A stretch of DNA of 64,000 nt, from positions 100,834 to 164,833 of the forward strand of contig JAFGNV010000090.1 in the NCBI GenBank assembly GCA_016926805.1, in the 5' to 3' direction. Positions 44,501-52,019 of this stretch are shown here, piece by piece. The position numbers and the translations under genes were made by a program. Position 1 is the first letter of the stretch. Each line of letters opens with the position of its first letter. The notes beneath the pieces were generated by a model. The model did not search any database. It saw only the letters and a list, made by a program, of their open reading frames with translations, and was not told the DNA's origin. The stretch comes from Anaerolineae bacterium. GTDB lineage: Bacteria; Chloroflexota; Anaerolineae; 4572-78; J111.

Positions 44501-44701
44501 GTGGGGATGACGCAGGTTAGCCATTGTTTTGGCCTCTTGCTCAAAACGGGCCACGGCCTGGGAATCGTTCAACCAGACCGGCTTGAGCACTTTAAGGGCC
44601 ACGTGCCGCTCAAATTTCTGGTCGAGCGCCCGGTAGACCGAGGCAAAGGTTCCCTCACCCAAGAGACCTTGAATTTGATAGTGAGCCAATTGTTGTTGCA
44701 T
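41552..44701 (-). CDS. Receptor kinase: Ser/Thr kinase-FHA-TM-peptide-binding protein fusion
   Basis: A 1049-residue fusion. The Hanks-type kinase domain (about 8-265) has K37, HRD at 128-130, DFG at 148-150 and MAPEQ. An FHA phosphothreonine-binding domain follows (about 293-384, with GRS 315-317, SRVH 330-333 and NGTFVN). After a Pro-rich linker there is one membrane helix (432-456). A complete family-5 extracellular solute-binding domain (about 513-1045) follows, with PEPDSLDPALFY near its start and the AFVAAIDRDTLVEELVNG core. The outside part should bind a peptide or similar solute and signal to the cytoplasmic kinase. The start has GAGGAG upstream. The propeller/TPR gene lies 185 bases upstream on the same strand. 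Confidence 0.93.
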   Translation of the reverse strand: MQQQLAHYQIQGLLGEGTFASVYRALDQKFERHVALKVLKPVWLNDSQAVARFEQEAKTMANLRHPHIVDVYDVGEAEGYIYLAQLLVEGETLRSRLERSPMSWDEQLAALRAIAAALDYAHGRGVVHRDVKPSNILLDQGGRTYLGDFGLVRAAEGSVALSTSSGGMIGTPAYMAPEQWEGKEISARTDIYALSCVVVEMLTGKVLFDGSTPAVVMKQHLMEGPKLPEEWPSGVPEGITEVLRRGLAENPVDRFGSAGELANALAGLSVSPPVDITIDEDEPTRPRFTPKPTTLWLVRDDGQSFELQPGSLTLGRSARCDIQVDDSQASRVHAVLKFDGQRCLIYDQNSANGTFVNQRWVGPEGHAFNPGDQLKIGETTFVLNSTAPEPVEEPAAGGEVEAEPPPKVEPPSPVTPPVSPPPAPRQRSSRLTATLVGCGLVLLVLVAGLVIGFIIWNNNQTGRVVVQKITPEKVVATAAAKPVVLETPVPDTGDTDQADKPNESGPTSGGEEITLNLNWGYPEPDSLDPALFYNPAATNVVNALFLRLTTFAEDGAVLPGLAYSWEPSDGGKTWTFYLDGDAKWVRYDPDTGEFVEVGPVTAHDMVYAVRRAVDPRLGAPYGYLLRFIENGEKVNTADPSDPELDQLIETVGVTAVDDSTVQFTLAWPTGFFPAIAGVPVMSPVPYALIDEKNQEWANPEYIVTNGPYALAEWAPGESIQLVKNPYYYDADNVQIDRIVGRFIADEEAVLAAYEAGELDVVEGIPGSELGRVQADPVLGAEYQRKTALTTFYYGFVNNKPPFDDVRIRRAFVAAIDRDTLVEELVNGATPARHFAPPGVFGAPPVDQVGLEYDPEMAKQLLAEAGYPNCEGLGEIQLMTNSSDLNIQISEVLQKMWQANLNCQVVVESKEWADYLSLLQKTTPLEQMPHLFRMSWIADYPDENNWMHDVFHSTWGINWPRRGCLDSTCQKVETLDFDDVTEQASVETDPVVRAELYWQAEKLLVEEEAAILPLYYGAANWLVRPYVSSWNYRPYGGQHFWEWTIDEEAR

Positions 44702-44754
44702 CGGATTTTCTCCTCACTCACTACTAAGTGCAGGGTTACATAAATACGTTCTGA

Positions 44755-44783
44755 GTAGCGACAGGACAATGTCCTGTCGCTAC
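44755..44783. repeat. Perfect 14-base-pair intergenic palindrome
   Basis: GTAGCGACAGGACA (44755-44768) and its exact complement (44770-44783) are separated by a single A. No T-run follows in either direction. It lies between the propeller/TPR gene and the kinase fusion and could be a dispersed palindrome or an mRNA processing hairpin. Confidence 0.6.
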
Positions 44784-44886
44784 AAAACACAGGACAAACT
44801 TGTGCAAGATTGTACTAAGAAGGCGGCGGGTCGCGTTGAGGGAAAAAATTGAAAACGAGAATCCTGTTCGACCTGCCTCGTCCCTC

Positions 44887-47718
44887 CTATTTCTCTAACT
44901 CACCTAATTGCTCCTCAATGTCGGTGATGGCCTGCTGTTCGTCTTCGATCTGATTTTGCAGATGCACGGGCGCCTCGCCCGCCCATTTAGCGGCCTGCTC
45001 TTCATACTTATTTAAATTACGATAATGTTGGGCCAATTGCCGCCGCAGCGACTCGATTCGCTGCCGGACCAACTCTTCCTGCGATACCGGCGCGCCGTCG
45101 ATATCCTCGGACGAATCGGAAGGGGTGGACTCGTCCCACAATCTCCCCAGGTCGTCGCGGGGAACCGACGGCGGTTGCGGCGCAAGGTCGGCCCGGGCCT
45201 CGAGGATGATGTTGGACCCGCCTTCCACCGGGAACGTCCGCACCTCGCCGTGTTTGGTCTGGCCCTGAAAATTAACCTGAAGCATGATGGCTCCGGCGAT
45301 GTTGGGAACAACGGTAAAAGCTGTGGTCGCGGTTTCATTCCGCCGCAAATCACCCAGTTCCAACGGGGCAACCGGGTGCTGCAAGTGGGAACTGCCAACC
45401 GTGAGAGTCAGGTCACGGGCCGTGCCCCAACCAATGTTTTCCACCACACATTGCACCGCGCTACTCTGGTTTAAGGTGAGAAAATCGGTTTGAACATCAA
45501 CCTTTAACAACGGTTCTCGCCTGAGTTGGGCCAATTTATTGCGACACCGCCGGATACAACGATAAAAATAGTTACGGTCGTCTTCAGTTTCCGCAACCTC
45601 GTCTTCGTCTTCAAACAGGGTGATTGCCCGCTGTAACCACTCTTCAACCTGTTTGTTCCGCCGCACGTAGCGCACGCCCCCCAGCCGCTCGATTTCCCGC
45701 TCAACCTGCTGCTCCAAATTCGCGGCGGCGCGACCCCAGAGTCCTTCTTGCGTAAAAATATCGGCGGCCTCAAGATGACGCGCCGATTTTTCCAGCATCT
45801 CGGCCACCTTCCGCCGGTCGTCAACCGCGCGATAGGCTTCTAAGGCTACCTCAAGTTTACCCTCTTGCTCGGCCAGTTCGGCCAGGCGACGTTGCGCCTC
45901 CGGGGTCAATCGCTCCGGCGCCACCTGGCTATAGGCGGCCAGGGCTTTGGCAGGTTGCCCGGCTTTATCATAACACGTGGCGGCTTCTAAAAAAAGCCCC
46001 AACTCGTTGGCGTAAACATCGGCGGCCTGGGCATATTCGCCTGCTTCCAGGAAACGAGCGACCAGGTCTTGCCACAGTTCCAGGTCGCGGGTCAACTTGT
46101 CCCACCGCTCCCAGGCCCGCGCGTAAGCATAGGCTGCCCGGGCCTCCTCCCACTCCTGGGCTTCTTGATAACATTCACCGGCTGCCACCCAATCTCCCGC
46201 TTCTTTGTAAGCCCTGGCGGCATCCAGAAAGTCACCCAAATCTCGCAAGATTTTGGCGCGGGCGGCAGGCTCGGCCAGAGCCTGGGCGGCTTCAATGGCC
46301 AACCCTCGCTCTGTTTCCACTGCCGACGGTCCCAACAATTCGATGACCCGATCATACTCGCCGGCCCGCAGATAAAGTTGACCGGCCCGGCGAGGGCGGT
46401 TGAGTTGTTGGGCATAAATTTCTGCTGCCTGAACATAGTCCCCCTGTTGGGCGTAGGCAATGGCGGCCCGTTCCCAATCGCCCTGTTGCGCATATACGGC
46501 CGGAGCCTCGGTAATGGCTTGGGCCGCCTGCCAGCGAAAGGCATACATCGCGCCCTGGTGCGTGCCCGCTATCAGCCGATCGTCCACCAGCAGCAAATCG
46601 CTCTGGAACCGTTGCTCGACGATGTATGGCTCCCACAACGGCTCTGGATTCTGCGGATGACGAAGGTCAAGGCCATAGAGCGTGCCCTGGCTATTGACCT
46701 CCCGGCTGCGATCGTCGGTGGTAAAAAAGACAGCCTTTTCGGCAGCCACCGGCCGGGCAAAAATATGCCCTTGCACTTCGTAGCGGCTCACCCGTTCGCC
46801 GGTATGCCGGTCGAGCAGATAGAGACTATAAGCCCGTGAGCCATTCTCGGCGCCGGCCTGATAATCCTTAACGCCCACATACAGGTAAGACTCATCCAGC
46901 CAAAAATCAGAAGAATAATCGCGGGGCGCCCTGTGCCGCCAGATTTCTTGCCCTATGCCGGCCTCGAGGGCGTATAAATGACGATCCCAGCAGCGAGCAT
47001 AAACCATCTCCTCCAACCAGACCGGCGTTTGAGGAAACCAACCGTCGGCCACAAACGTCCAGACAATCTCCCCTCGGGCCGGGTCGAAAGCCGCCAGTTG
47101 GCCGCTACGGCTGGGCAAAATAAACAGGTTAGCGGGGGTCAACAACGGCGCTGCCGGGGCCCAAGACCAAGTGCCTTCGATTTTTTTCCGCCAGACCTCC
47201 TGGCGCGTGGCCAGGTCGAGGGCGTATAACCAACCCGTATTAACCGTGAAGTAGGCCACGTTATCGCGCACCACCGGCACGGAAATCGAAGCCCCATCAA
47301 CGGGAAATCGGCCCACTTCGTCGCCGTTCTCGGCGGAAAGAAATAATAGTTCGCCGGGTGGGGCCGGAAAGCCGCCGGTGTATTCCAAGCCTACCAGCAC
47401 ATCCTCATTCCAGACCGTTACCGTATGGCAGCGATAACGCTGGTCGAATTGGTGTCGCCATTTGATTGAGTCTTCGGCTACTGCCGCCAGGGCGTCCAGG
47501 GCCACCAGCTGACTGTTTTCGGTGGGCGCATAAACCATGCCGTCCACGGCCAGGGGGTGAGATTCCTGGCGGGGCAATTTGACTTCCAGGGCTACCGCCC
47601 AAATGGGTTTGCCGACTTCACTGGTGACCACCGGTCGATGCCAGTGGCAGGTAGGGCAACGGTCGGCCTCGAGGATCAGGGTATCGCACCTGGGACAAAA
47701 AATGGTGGCTACAGCCAT
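44887..47718 (-). CDS. Zinc-ribbon, PQQ-propeller, TPR, CARDB-like multidomain protein
   Basis: A protein of about 943 residues without a signal peptide. An N-terminal zinc ribbon (CPRC...CPTC; C8, C11, C21, C24) is followed by a PQQ-like beta-propeller (about 30-425, repeated YALD/LYALEAG and W-strands). An alpha-solenoid of TPR-like repeats covers about 430-735 (many AAxxYxxAGDW and KAGQPAKALAAYSQ units). A beta-sandwich like CARDB covers about 755-850. The C-terminal 53 residues form a helical hairpin that aligns without gaps to the N-terminus of the receiver protein at 47941-48543. ATG 47718 with GCGGAG six bases upstream is preferred over the TTG at 47724. The role is unknown; it looks like a cytoplasmic sensor or scaffold of the neighbouring kinase. 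Confidence 0.85.
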   Translation of the reverse strand: MAVATIFCPRCDTLILEADRCPTCHWHRPVVTSEVGKPIWAVALEVKLPRQESHPLAVDGMVYAPTENSQLVALDALAAVAEDSIKWRHQFDQRYRCHTVTVWNEDVLVGLEYTGGFPAPPGELLFLSAENGDEVGRFPVDGASISVPVVRDNVAYFTVNTGWLYALDLATRQEVWRKKIEGTWSWAPAAPLLTPANLFILPSRSGQLAAFDPARGEIVWTFVADGWFPQTPVWLEEMVYARCWDRHLYALEAGIGQEIWRHRAPRDYSSDFWLDESYLYVGVKDYQAGAENGSRAYSLYLLDRHTGERVSRYEVQGHIFARPVAAEKAVFFTTDDRSREVNSQGTLYGLDLRHPQNPEPLWEPYIVEQRFQSDLLLVDDRLIAGTHQGAMYAFRWQAAQAITEAPAVYAQQGDWERAAIAYAQQGDYVQAAEIYAQQLNRPRRAGQLYLRAGEYDRVIELLGPSAVETERGLAIEAAQALAEPAARAKILRDLGDFLDAARAYKEAGDWVAAGECYQEAQEWEEARAAYAYARAWERWDKLTRDLELWQDLVARFLEAGEYAQAADVYANELGLFLEAATCYDKAGQPAKALAAYSQVAPERLTPEAQRRLAELAEQEGKLEVALEAYRAVDDRRKVAEMLEKSARHLEAADIFTQEGLWGRAAANLEQQVEREIERLGGVRYVRRNKQVEEWLQRAITLFEDEDEVAETEDDRNYFYRCIRRCRNKLAQLRREPLLKVDVQTDFLTLNQSSAVQCVVENIGWGTARDLTLTVGSSHLQHPVAPLELGDLRRNETATTAFTVVPNIAGAIMLQVNFQGQTKHGEVRTFPVEGGSNIILEARADLAPQPPSVPRDDLGRLWDESTPSDSSEDIDGAPVSQEELVRQRIESLRRQLAQHYRNLNKYEEQAAKWAGEAPVHLQNQIEDEQQAITDIEEQLGELEK

Positions 47719-47857
47719 GCTCAACTCCGCTCAACGGAACGCTCCTGGATAACAAACCGGGTTAGATCAGGGGGATTATGGTAAGTATACCATACGTCTT
47801 CACCACCGCCAACCGACAGGGATTCCAGGGCGTATCTCTCAAATCTTAGGCCAAGAA

Positions 47858-47886
47858 ACCCCAGGGGCTTTTGAAACCCCTGGGGT
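47858..47886 (-). terminator. Hairpin after the receiver gene
   Basis: ACCCCAGGGG (47858-47867) and CCCCTGGGGT (47877-47886) form a perfect ten-pair stem around nine bases. Read on the minus strand it is followed by TTTCTT, a weak terminator for the receiver gene that ends at 47941. It separates that gene from the propeller/TPR gene. Confidence 0.6.
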
Positions 47887-47940
47887 CTTCTCAAAAATGG
47901 GGACAGCTTCCAGTTCTGGGCATGTTTCAGCGAGTGGTGG

Positions 47941-48543
47941 CTAGCCGGAGGTGGATTGTAAAGCATTCTGCACGGCAAGGCGAAACTCATCATACTCAAA
48001 ATTCTCTTTGAGCAACACATTGGTCACGCCAAACTTCTGGAAAGCGCGAACCAAATCCCGCCGGTTAATCTCGCCGCTCACAATGATAATGGGAAAATCT
48101 GAACCAAACCGGCTCCGAACGTAATCCAACAGGATCATCCCTTCGTAGGCTTTGACTTGAGGCCCCAAATGGGCGTCGATGGTGACCAAGTCAAAATGTC
48201 CGGCCTGGAGTTTATCGCGGGCTTCGCAAAAGTCAACGGCCAGGTCCACCCCGCAGCCCAGCCCCGCCAGATATTCCCGCAGAATATCCTGCCAGGCCGG
48301 ATTGTCTTCCACCACCAATACGGCCTTACCGGCTAAGGGTACCCTGGCCGGGGCGGACACTTTGACTTTTTCCGTCTCACCCAACTCAGTCCGTAATTTT
48401 TGAATCTCCGCTTCGATGGTTTCGATTTCCAGCACAATACTGGGGTCGGCGGACAGGCCGTAGGCGGCCTGTTGCTTTTTAAGTTCCAGCAACCGGCGGG
48501 TATGAATGTCGATGAGTTCTCTCAATTTGTCTGGGTGCGGCAT
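47941..48543 (-). CDS. Receiver-domain protein with N-terminal helical adaptor
   Basis: A 200-residue protein. Residues 7-59 form a helical hairpin (LRELIDIHTRR... to ...LGETEK). After a short linker, a receiver domain (about 73-195) has E79/D80, phospho-acceptor D123, S156 and K179. There is no DNA-binding output, so the output is probably protein contact. The hairpin aligns over 53 residues without a gap (16 identities by my count) with the C-terminal end of the downstream propeller/TPR protein, suggesting the two dock. A weak terminator lies between the genes, so read-through or separate promoters would be needed. Confidence 0.87.
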   Translation of the reverse strand: MPHPDKLRELIDIHTRRLLELKKQQAAYGLSADPSIVLEIETIEAEIQKLRTELGETEKVKVSAPARVPLAGKAVLVVEDNPAWQDILREYLAGLGCGVDLAVDFCEARDKLQAGHFDLVTIDAHLGPQVKAYEGMILLDYVRSRFGSDFPIIIVSGEINRRDLVRAFQKFGVTNVLLKENFEYDEFRLAVQNALQSTSG

Positions 48544-48641
48544 GGCGAGTCTTTCCGGGATAACGGGTACAACAACATCAACATTGTAGCACAGGTGAAA
48601 ATTCTATGTCAACTGGTTATCGTCCAAGCGAGGAACGATAC

Positions 48642-48671
48642 TTGGCTCTTGAACCCAATCCTGTGTATAAT
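48642..48671 (+). promoter_or_regulatory. Promoter of tgt
   Basis: TTGGCT (48642-48647) and a consensus TATAAT (48666-48671) are 18 bases apart. The expected start near 48678 leaves a short leader with an AGAGG site before ATG 48697. This also shows that the open frame upstream of 48697 is not part of the gene. Confidence 0.7.
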
Positions 48672-48696
48672 AGCCCGGTTTGCAGAGGTTGAAAAA

Positions 48697-49818
48697 ATGC
48701 CCTTCTCCTTTGAACTCATCGCCGAAGACCAACACAGCCAGGCCCGCGCCGGAATCATCCACACGCCCCACGGCGACATTCCCACCCCGGTGTTTGCCCC
48801 GGTCGGCACGCAGGCCACGGTCAAAACGCTCACCCCAGCTGAGTTGCACGACCTGGGCGCGAGCCTGATCCTGGGCAACACCTACCATCTCTATCTCCGG
48901 CCCGGCGCCGACTTGATTGCCGACTTTGGCGGGTTGCATCAGTTTATGCAATGGGACGGGCCGATCTTAACCGACTCCGGCGGCTTTCAGATCTTTAGCC
49001 TGACCTCGCTGCGCGAAGTCGACGAGGAGGGAGTCACCTTTCGCTCCCACATCGACGGCTCATCGCACCGTTTTACCCCGGAGAACGTGATCGCCGCCCA
49101 GGAAAAACTGGGCGCGGATATTATTATGGCCTTTGACGAATGTTCGCCGCCGGAGGATTACGAATACAACGTAACAGCCCTGGCCCGCACCCATCGTTGG
49201 GCCGAACGGTGCCTGGCGGCACATCGCCGCAGCGACCAGGCCTTATACGGCATTGTGCAAGGCGGGGTGTTTGCCGATTTGCGCGCACAAAGCGCGGAAT
49301 TTCTGACCGCGTTGGATTTTCCCGGTTACGCCATCGGCGGCCTGAGCGTGGGCGAAACCAAAGCCCAAATGCACGCGATGTTAGAAGTGCTGCATCCGCT
49401 GCTGCCCCGCCACAAACCCCGCTATTTGATGGGGGTGGGCAGTCCGGAGGACCTGTTCGAGTGCGTGGGCCGGGGCATCGACCAGTTTGATTGCGTTCTG
49501 CCCACCCGCATTGCCCGCAACGGCGCGGTATTCACCGCTCAGGGCCGCCTCAACCTGCGCAACGCCCGTTTTGCCGCCGACAAGAACCCCATCGAGCCGG
49601 ATTGCCGGTGTTATACCTGTCGCCATTTCAGCCTGGCCTATCTGCGTCACCTGGTAATAGCCAAAGAGACTCTGGCCTTGCGCCTGGCTACCCTCCATAA
49701 CCTGCATTTTATATTGGAAATCATGCGCCGAATTCGTCAATCTATCCTGGATGGTACGTTTGCGGCGTATAAAAGCGCTTTTTTGACGACATATAAAACG
49801 GTAGACAGTAGACGGTAG
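48697..49818 (+). CDS. tgt: tRNA-guanine transglycosylase
   Basis: A 373-residue enzyme that exchanges G34 of GUN-anticodon tRNAs for preQ1 on the way to queuosine. The substrate Asp is in TDSGGFQIFSL, the catalytic region is GIDQFDCVLPTRIARNG, and the zinc site is CRCYTC followed by a distal His in TLHNLHF. The frame is open to 48400, but the promoter and family start place it at ATG 48697. The last codons (VDSRR and stop) lie inside a short repeat that recurs after the next gene, so the native C-terminus may have been replaced. Confidence 0.97.
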   Translation: MPFSFELIAEDQHSQARAGIIHTPHGDIPTPVFAPVGTQATVKTLTPAELHDLGASLILGNTYHLYLRPGADLIADFGGLHQFMQWDGPILTDSGGFQIFSLTSLREVDEEGVTFRSHIDGSSHRFTPENVIAAQEKLGADIIMAFDECSPPEDYEYNVTALARTHRWAERCLAAHRRSDQALYGIVQGGVFADLRAQSAEFLTALDFPGYAIGGLSVGETKAQMHAMLEVLHPLLPRHKPRYLMGVGSPEDLFECVGRGIDQFDCVLPTRIARNGAVFTAQGRLNLRNARFAADKNPIEPDCRCYTCRHFSLAYLRHLVIAKETLALRLATLHNLHFILEIMRRIRQSILDGTFAAYKSAFLTTYKTVDSRR

Positions 49819-49859
49819 ACAGGGGATAGGGAACAAAAGACAGGGGACAGGAAGGAAGG
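49800..49859 (+). repeat. Left flank of the four-helix-bundle cassette
   Basis: Iterated GGTAGAC/AGTAGAC units followed by two AGGGGA-type blocks (CAGGGGATAGGG, CAGGGGACAGG). The same words (AGTAGACGGTAG, AAACAGGGGACAGG) recur at 50213-50245. The unit contains the stop codon of tgt. Confidence 0.75.
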
Positions 49860-50225
49860 ATGAGCAAAATTGAGAATTTTCGAGGTCTGGAAGTTTGGCA
49901 GAAAGCACATCAACTTGTGCTTGAAGTTTATATGGCTACAAAATCTTTTCCGGCTGATGAAAAGTATGGACTGGTCTCGCAGATACGCCGGGCGGCAGTG
50001 TCTGTACCGGGAAATATAGCCGAGGGATTCAAACGGCGCGGGCAGGCTGATAAGACTCGTTTTTATAACACCGGTGAAAGGTCGTTAGAAGAATTAAAAT
50101 ATTACCTGATTCTGTCCAAAGACCTCGGCTATGTCGCCAATATCGAACAATTGATGACTGACACCGAAACCATCAGCCGGATGTTGTATCGTTTAATCGA
50201 AAGTATCAATAATAGTAGACGGTAG
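49860..50225 (+). CDS. Four-helix-bundle protein (23S rRNA IVS-type family)
   Basis: A 121-residue all-helical protein of the family first seen inside 23S rRNA intervening sequences. FRGLEVWQKAHQLVLEVYMATKSFPADEKYGLVSQIRRAAVSVPGNIAEGF-type words are diagnostic. Its biochemical role is not known. GGAAGG precedes the ATG. It sits between flanking repeats that share words in direct and inverted orientation, and its final residues (SRR and stop) come from the right-hand repeat. This looks like an inserted cassette between tgt and uppP. Confidence 0.93.
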   Translation: MSKIENFRGLEVWQKAHQLVLEVYMATKSFPADEKYGLVSQIRRAAVSVPGNIAEGFKRRGQADKTRFYNTGERSLEELKYYLILSKDLGYVANIEQLMTDTETISRMLYRLIESINNSRR

Positions 50226-50284
50226 ACGGTAAACAGGGGACAGGTTTCCATTCCCCGTCTACTGACTACCGTCTACTGACTACC
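50213..50284 (+). repeat. Right flank of the four-helix-bundle cassette
   Basis: AGTAGACGG-TAGACGGTAAACAGGGGACAGG is followed by two tandem copies of the 14-mer CCGTCTACTGACTA (50255-50268 and 50269-50282), the inverted form of the AGTAGACGG word. It can fold into a hairpin and contains the stop codon of the four-helix-bundle gene. Confidence 0.75.
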
Positions 50285-50304
50285 AAACTTGGAGAAATAC
50301 AACG

Positions 50305-51120
50305 ATGAACTTACTTCACGCGCTCATCCTGGGAATTGTGCAGGGCGCCACCGAGTATATCCCGGTTTCAAGTTCGGCTCACCTGGTATTGGTGCCCTGG
50401 TTTTTGGGCTGGCCCGACGCGTCATTTACGTTTGAGGTACTGGTGCAGTGGGGCACGCTGGTGGGGGTATTTATTTTTTTCTGGAAAGACCTGGTAGTTA
50501 TCATCAAAAGTGTTATCGTGGGAATAGCGCAAGGAAAACCCCTGGCGACTTTTGAGGCCAAGCTGGGCTGGCTGGTGGTTGTGGCGACCATTCCGGCCGT
50601 GGTATTGGGGTCACTTTTTAAAGATTACTTTGAGGCGGCCTTTGCCTCGCCGGCTTTGGCCGGAGTTCTTCTCATCTTGAATGCGCTGTTGCTCACCGTT
50701 GCCGAACGATGGGGTTCTCGCACCCGCGAATTGGAGCAACTCCAGTGGCTCGATGCCATTGTGGTGGGTTTTTGGCAGGTGGCGGCCATGTTGCCCGGCA
50801 TCAGCCGCTCCGGGGCGACCATCAGTGGGGCCGTGCTGCGCGGTTTCAACCGAACTGCGGCGGCCCGGTTCAGTTTTCTCATCTCCATCCCGGCTCTGCT
50901 GGGCGCCGGGGTAGTTGCCTTGAAAGACTTGTTGGATGCGGACGCCCTGACCACCGAACTCCCGGCTATCACGGTTGGCTTTATTGCCGCAGCCGTGTCC
51001 GGCTATCTGTGTATCCGCTGGTTACTTGGTTATCTGCAAAAACATTCGCTCTATATTTTTGCAATTTATTGTGCGGTTGTCAGTGTGCTGAGTATCATCC
51101 TGGCGCTGGTACGAGGATAA
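50305..51120 (+). CDS. uppP: Undecaprenyl-diphosphatase
   Basis: A 271-residue multi-pass membrane enzyme that recycles the C55 lipid carrier of cell-wall synthesis. The family motifs GIVQGATEYIPVSSSAHL (with the catalytic Glu) and LPGISRSGATISGAVLRGF are intact. Length matches UppP/BacA. It is followed two bases later by the start of a PstS-like lipoprotein gene, so these two are translationally close. Confidence 0.97.
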   Translation: MNLLHALILGIVQGATEYIPVSSSAHLVLVPWFLGWPDASFTFEVLVQWGTLVGVFIFFWKDLVVIIKSVIVGIAQGKPLATFEAKLGWLVVVATIPAVVLGSLFKDYFEAAFASPALAGVLLILNALLLTVAERWGSRTRELEQLQWLDAIVVGFWQVAAMLPGISRSGATISGAVLRGFNRTAAARFSFLISIPALLGAGVVALKDLLDADALTTELPAITVGFIAAAVSGYLCIRWLLGYLQKHSLYIFAIYCAVVSVLSIILALVRG

Positions 51121-51122
51121 TC

Positions 51123-52016
51123 GTGAAGCAGCGATTCAGCATGTCAGCAAACCGCAGTCTGGTCATCAAAGTTGGCAAATCAAAAGACAGACATCTCCCT
51201 TGCTGCTCCCCTTCTATTACCGTTATGCTACTCGTCGGGCTGCTTTTGACTCTATTACCCGCCTGTAGCCCAACCGTCACCCCCCCACCCCCCGTCTTCC
51301 TCAAGATCGAAGGCTCCACCAGCATGAAGCCCTTACTGACAAACCTGACCACGGCTTACCACCAACAACACCCGCACATTACCTTCGATATTCAAGGCGG
51401 CGGCTCCGAGTTGGGGCAAACGACGGTGGAGAGCGGCCGGGCAGATATCGGCATGGTCTCCGGATCGTCCTCAACGATGGGCGATGTCATTCGCCAAACC
51501 CCCATCGCCCGCGATGCGGTGGCCATCATTCTCCATCGTCAAAATCAGGTGACCGGGCTGTCGTTGTCCGAACTCCGTGATATTTTTAGGGGACAACTGC
51601 TGAACTGGCAGGAGGTTGGGGAGGCTTCGTTCCCAATCCAGGTGGTCAGTCGAGAGGATGGCTCCGGCACGCGGGCAACCTTTGAAACCATGGTGATGGA
51701 GGATTGGGCCGTCACCCCAACGGCCATTGTGCTGCCCAGTAGCCAGGCGGTGGTTGATTTTGTGGCCCAAAACCCCGACGCCGTCGGTTATGTTTCTCTG
51801 GCCTTTATCAACGTCAACGATGACATTTACGCCGTGCCGATTGAGGGGGTGGCGCCTACGCCGGAAAGTCTCACGGCAGGCAGTTATTTTTTGACTCGCC
51901 AACTGGCGCTGATTACCCCAAAACAGAGCAGGCCGGAGGTTGAACGATTTATCGAGTTTGTCTTGAGTCCAACCGGTCAGGCTATCGTCGAGAAGGGATG
52001 GGGGCGAGTCAAATAG
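51123..52016 (+). CDS. PstS-like phosphate-binding lipoprotein
   Basis: A protein of about 297 residues starting at GTG 51123, two bases after the uppP stop and behind GAGGA. After a hydrophobic segment there is a lipobox (LLPAC, C48) and a periplasmic-binding domain. Phosphate-site words are present: IEGSTSMKPL, GGGSELGQT, SGRADIGMVSGSS and EDGSGTRATFE. This is the PBP-like group of phosphate ABC transporter receptors. No pst permease genes are adjacent. The N-terminus is longer than usual, so ATG 51141 is possible. It converges on the MBL gene. Confidence 0.9.
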   Translation: MKQRFSMSANRSLVIKVGKSKDRHLPCCSPSITVMLLVGLLLTLLPACSPTVTPPPPVFLKIEGSTSMKPLLTNLTTAYHQQHPHITFDIQGGGSELGQTTVESGRADIGMVSGSSSTMGDVIRQTPIARDAVAIILHRQNQVTGLSLSELRDIFRGQLLNWQEVGEASFPIQVVSREDGSGTRATFETMVMEDWAVTPTAIVLPSSQAVVDFVAQNPDAVGYVSLAFINVNDDIYAVPIEGVAPTPESLTAGSYFLTRQLALITPKQSRPEVERFIEFVLSPTGQAIVEKGWGRVK

Positions 52017-52019
52017 GTC

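Noticed and set aside
48400..48696. N-terminal extension of tgt by 99 codons
   Set aside because: A promoter at 48642-48671 and the family start at ATG 48697 show that the upstream open stretch is untranslated.
49800..50284. CRISPR-like array
   Set aside because: The repeated words are short, unevenly spaced and partly inverted, with no spacer structure. No cas gene is present.
50709..51122. N-terminal extension of the PstS-like protein inside uppP
   Set aside because: It would overlap 412 bases of the uppP gene. GTG 51123 with GAGGA and a lipoprotein signal is the better start.
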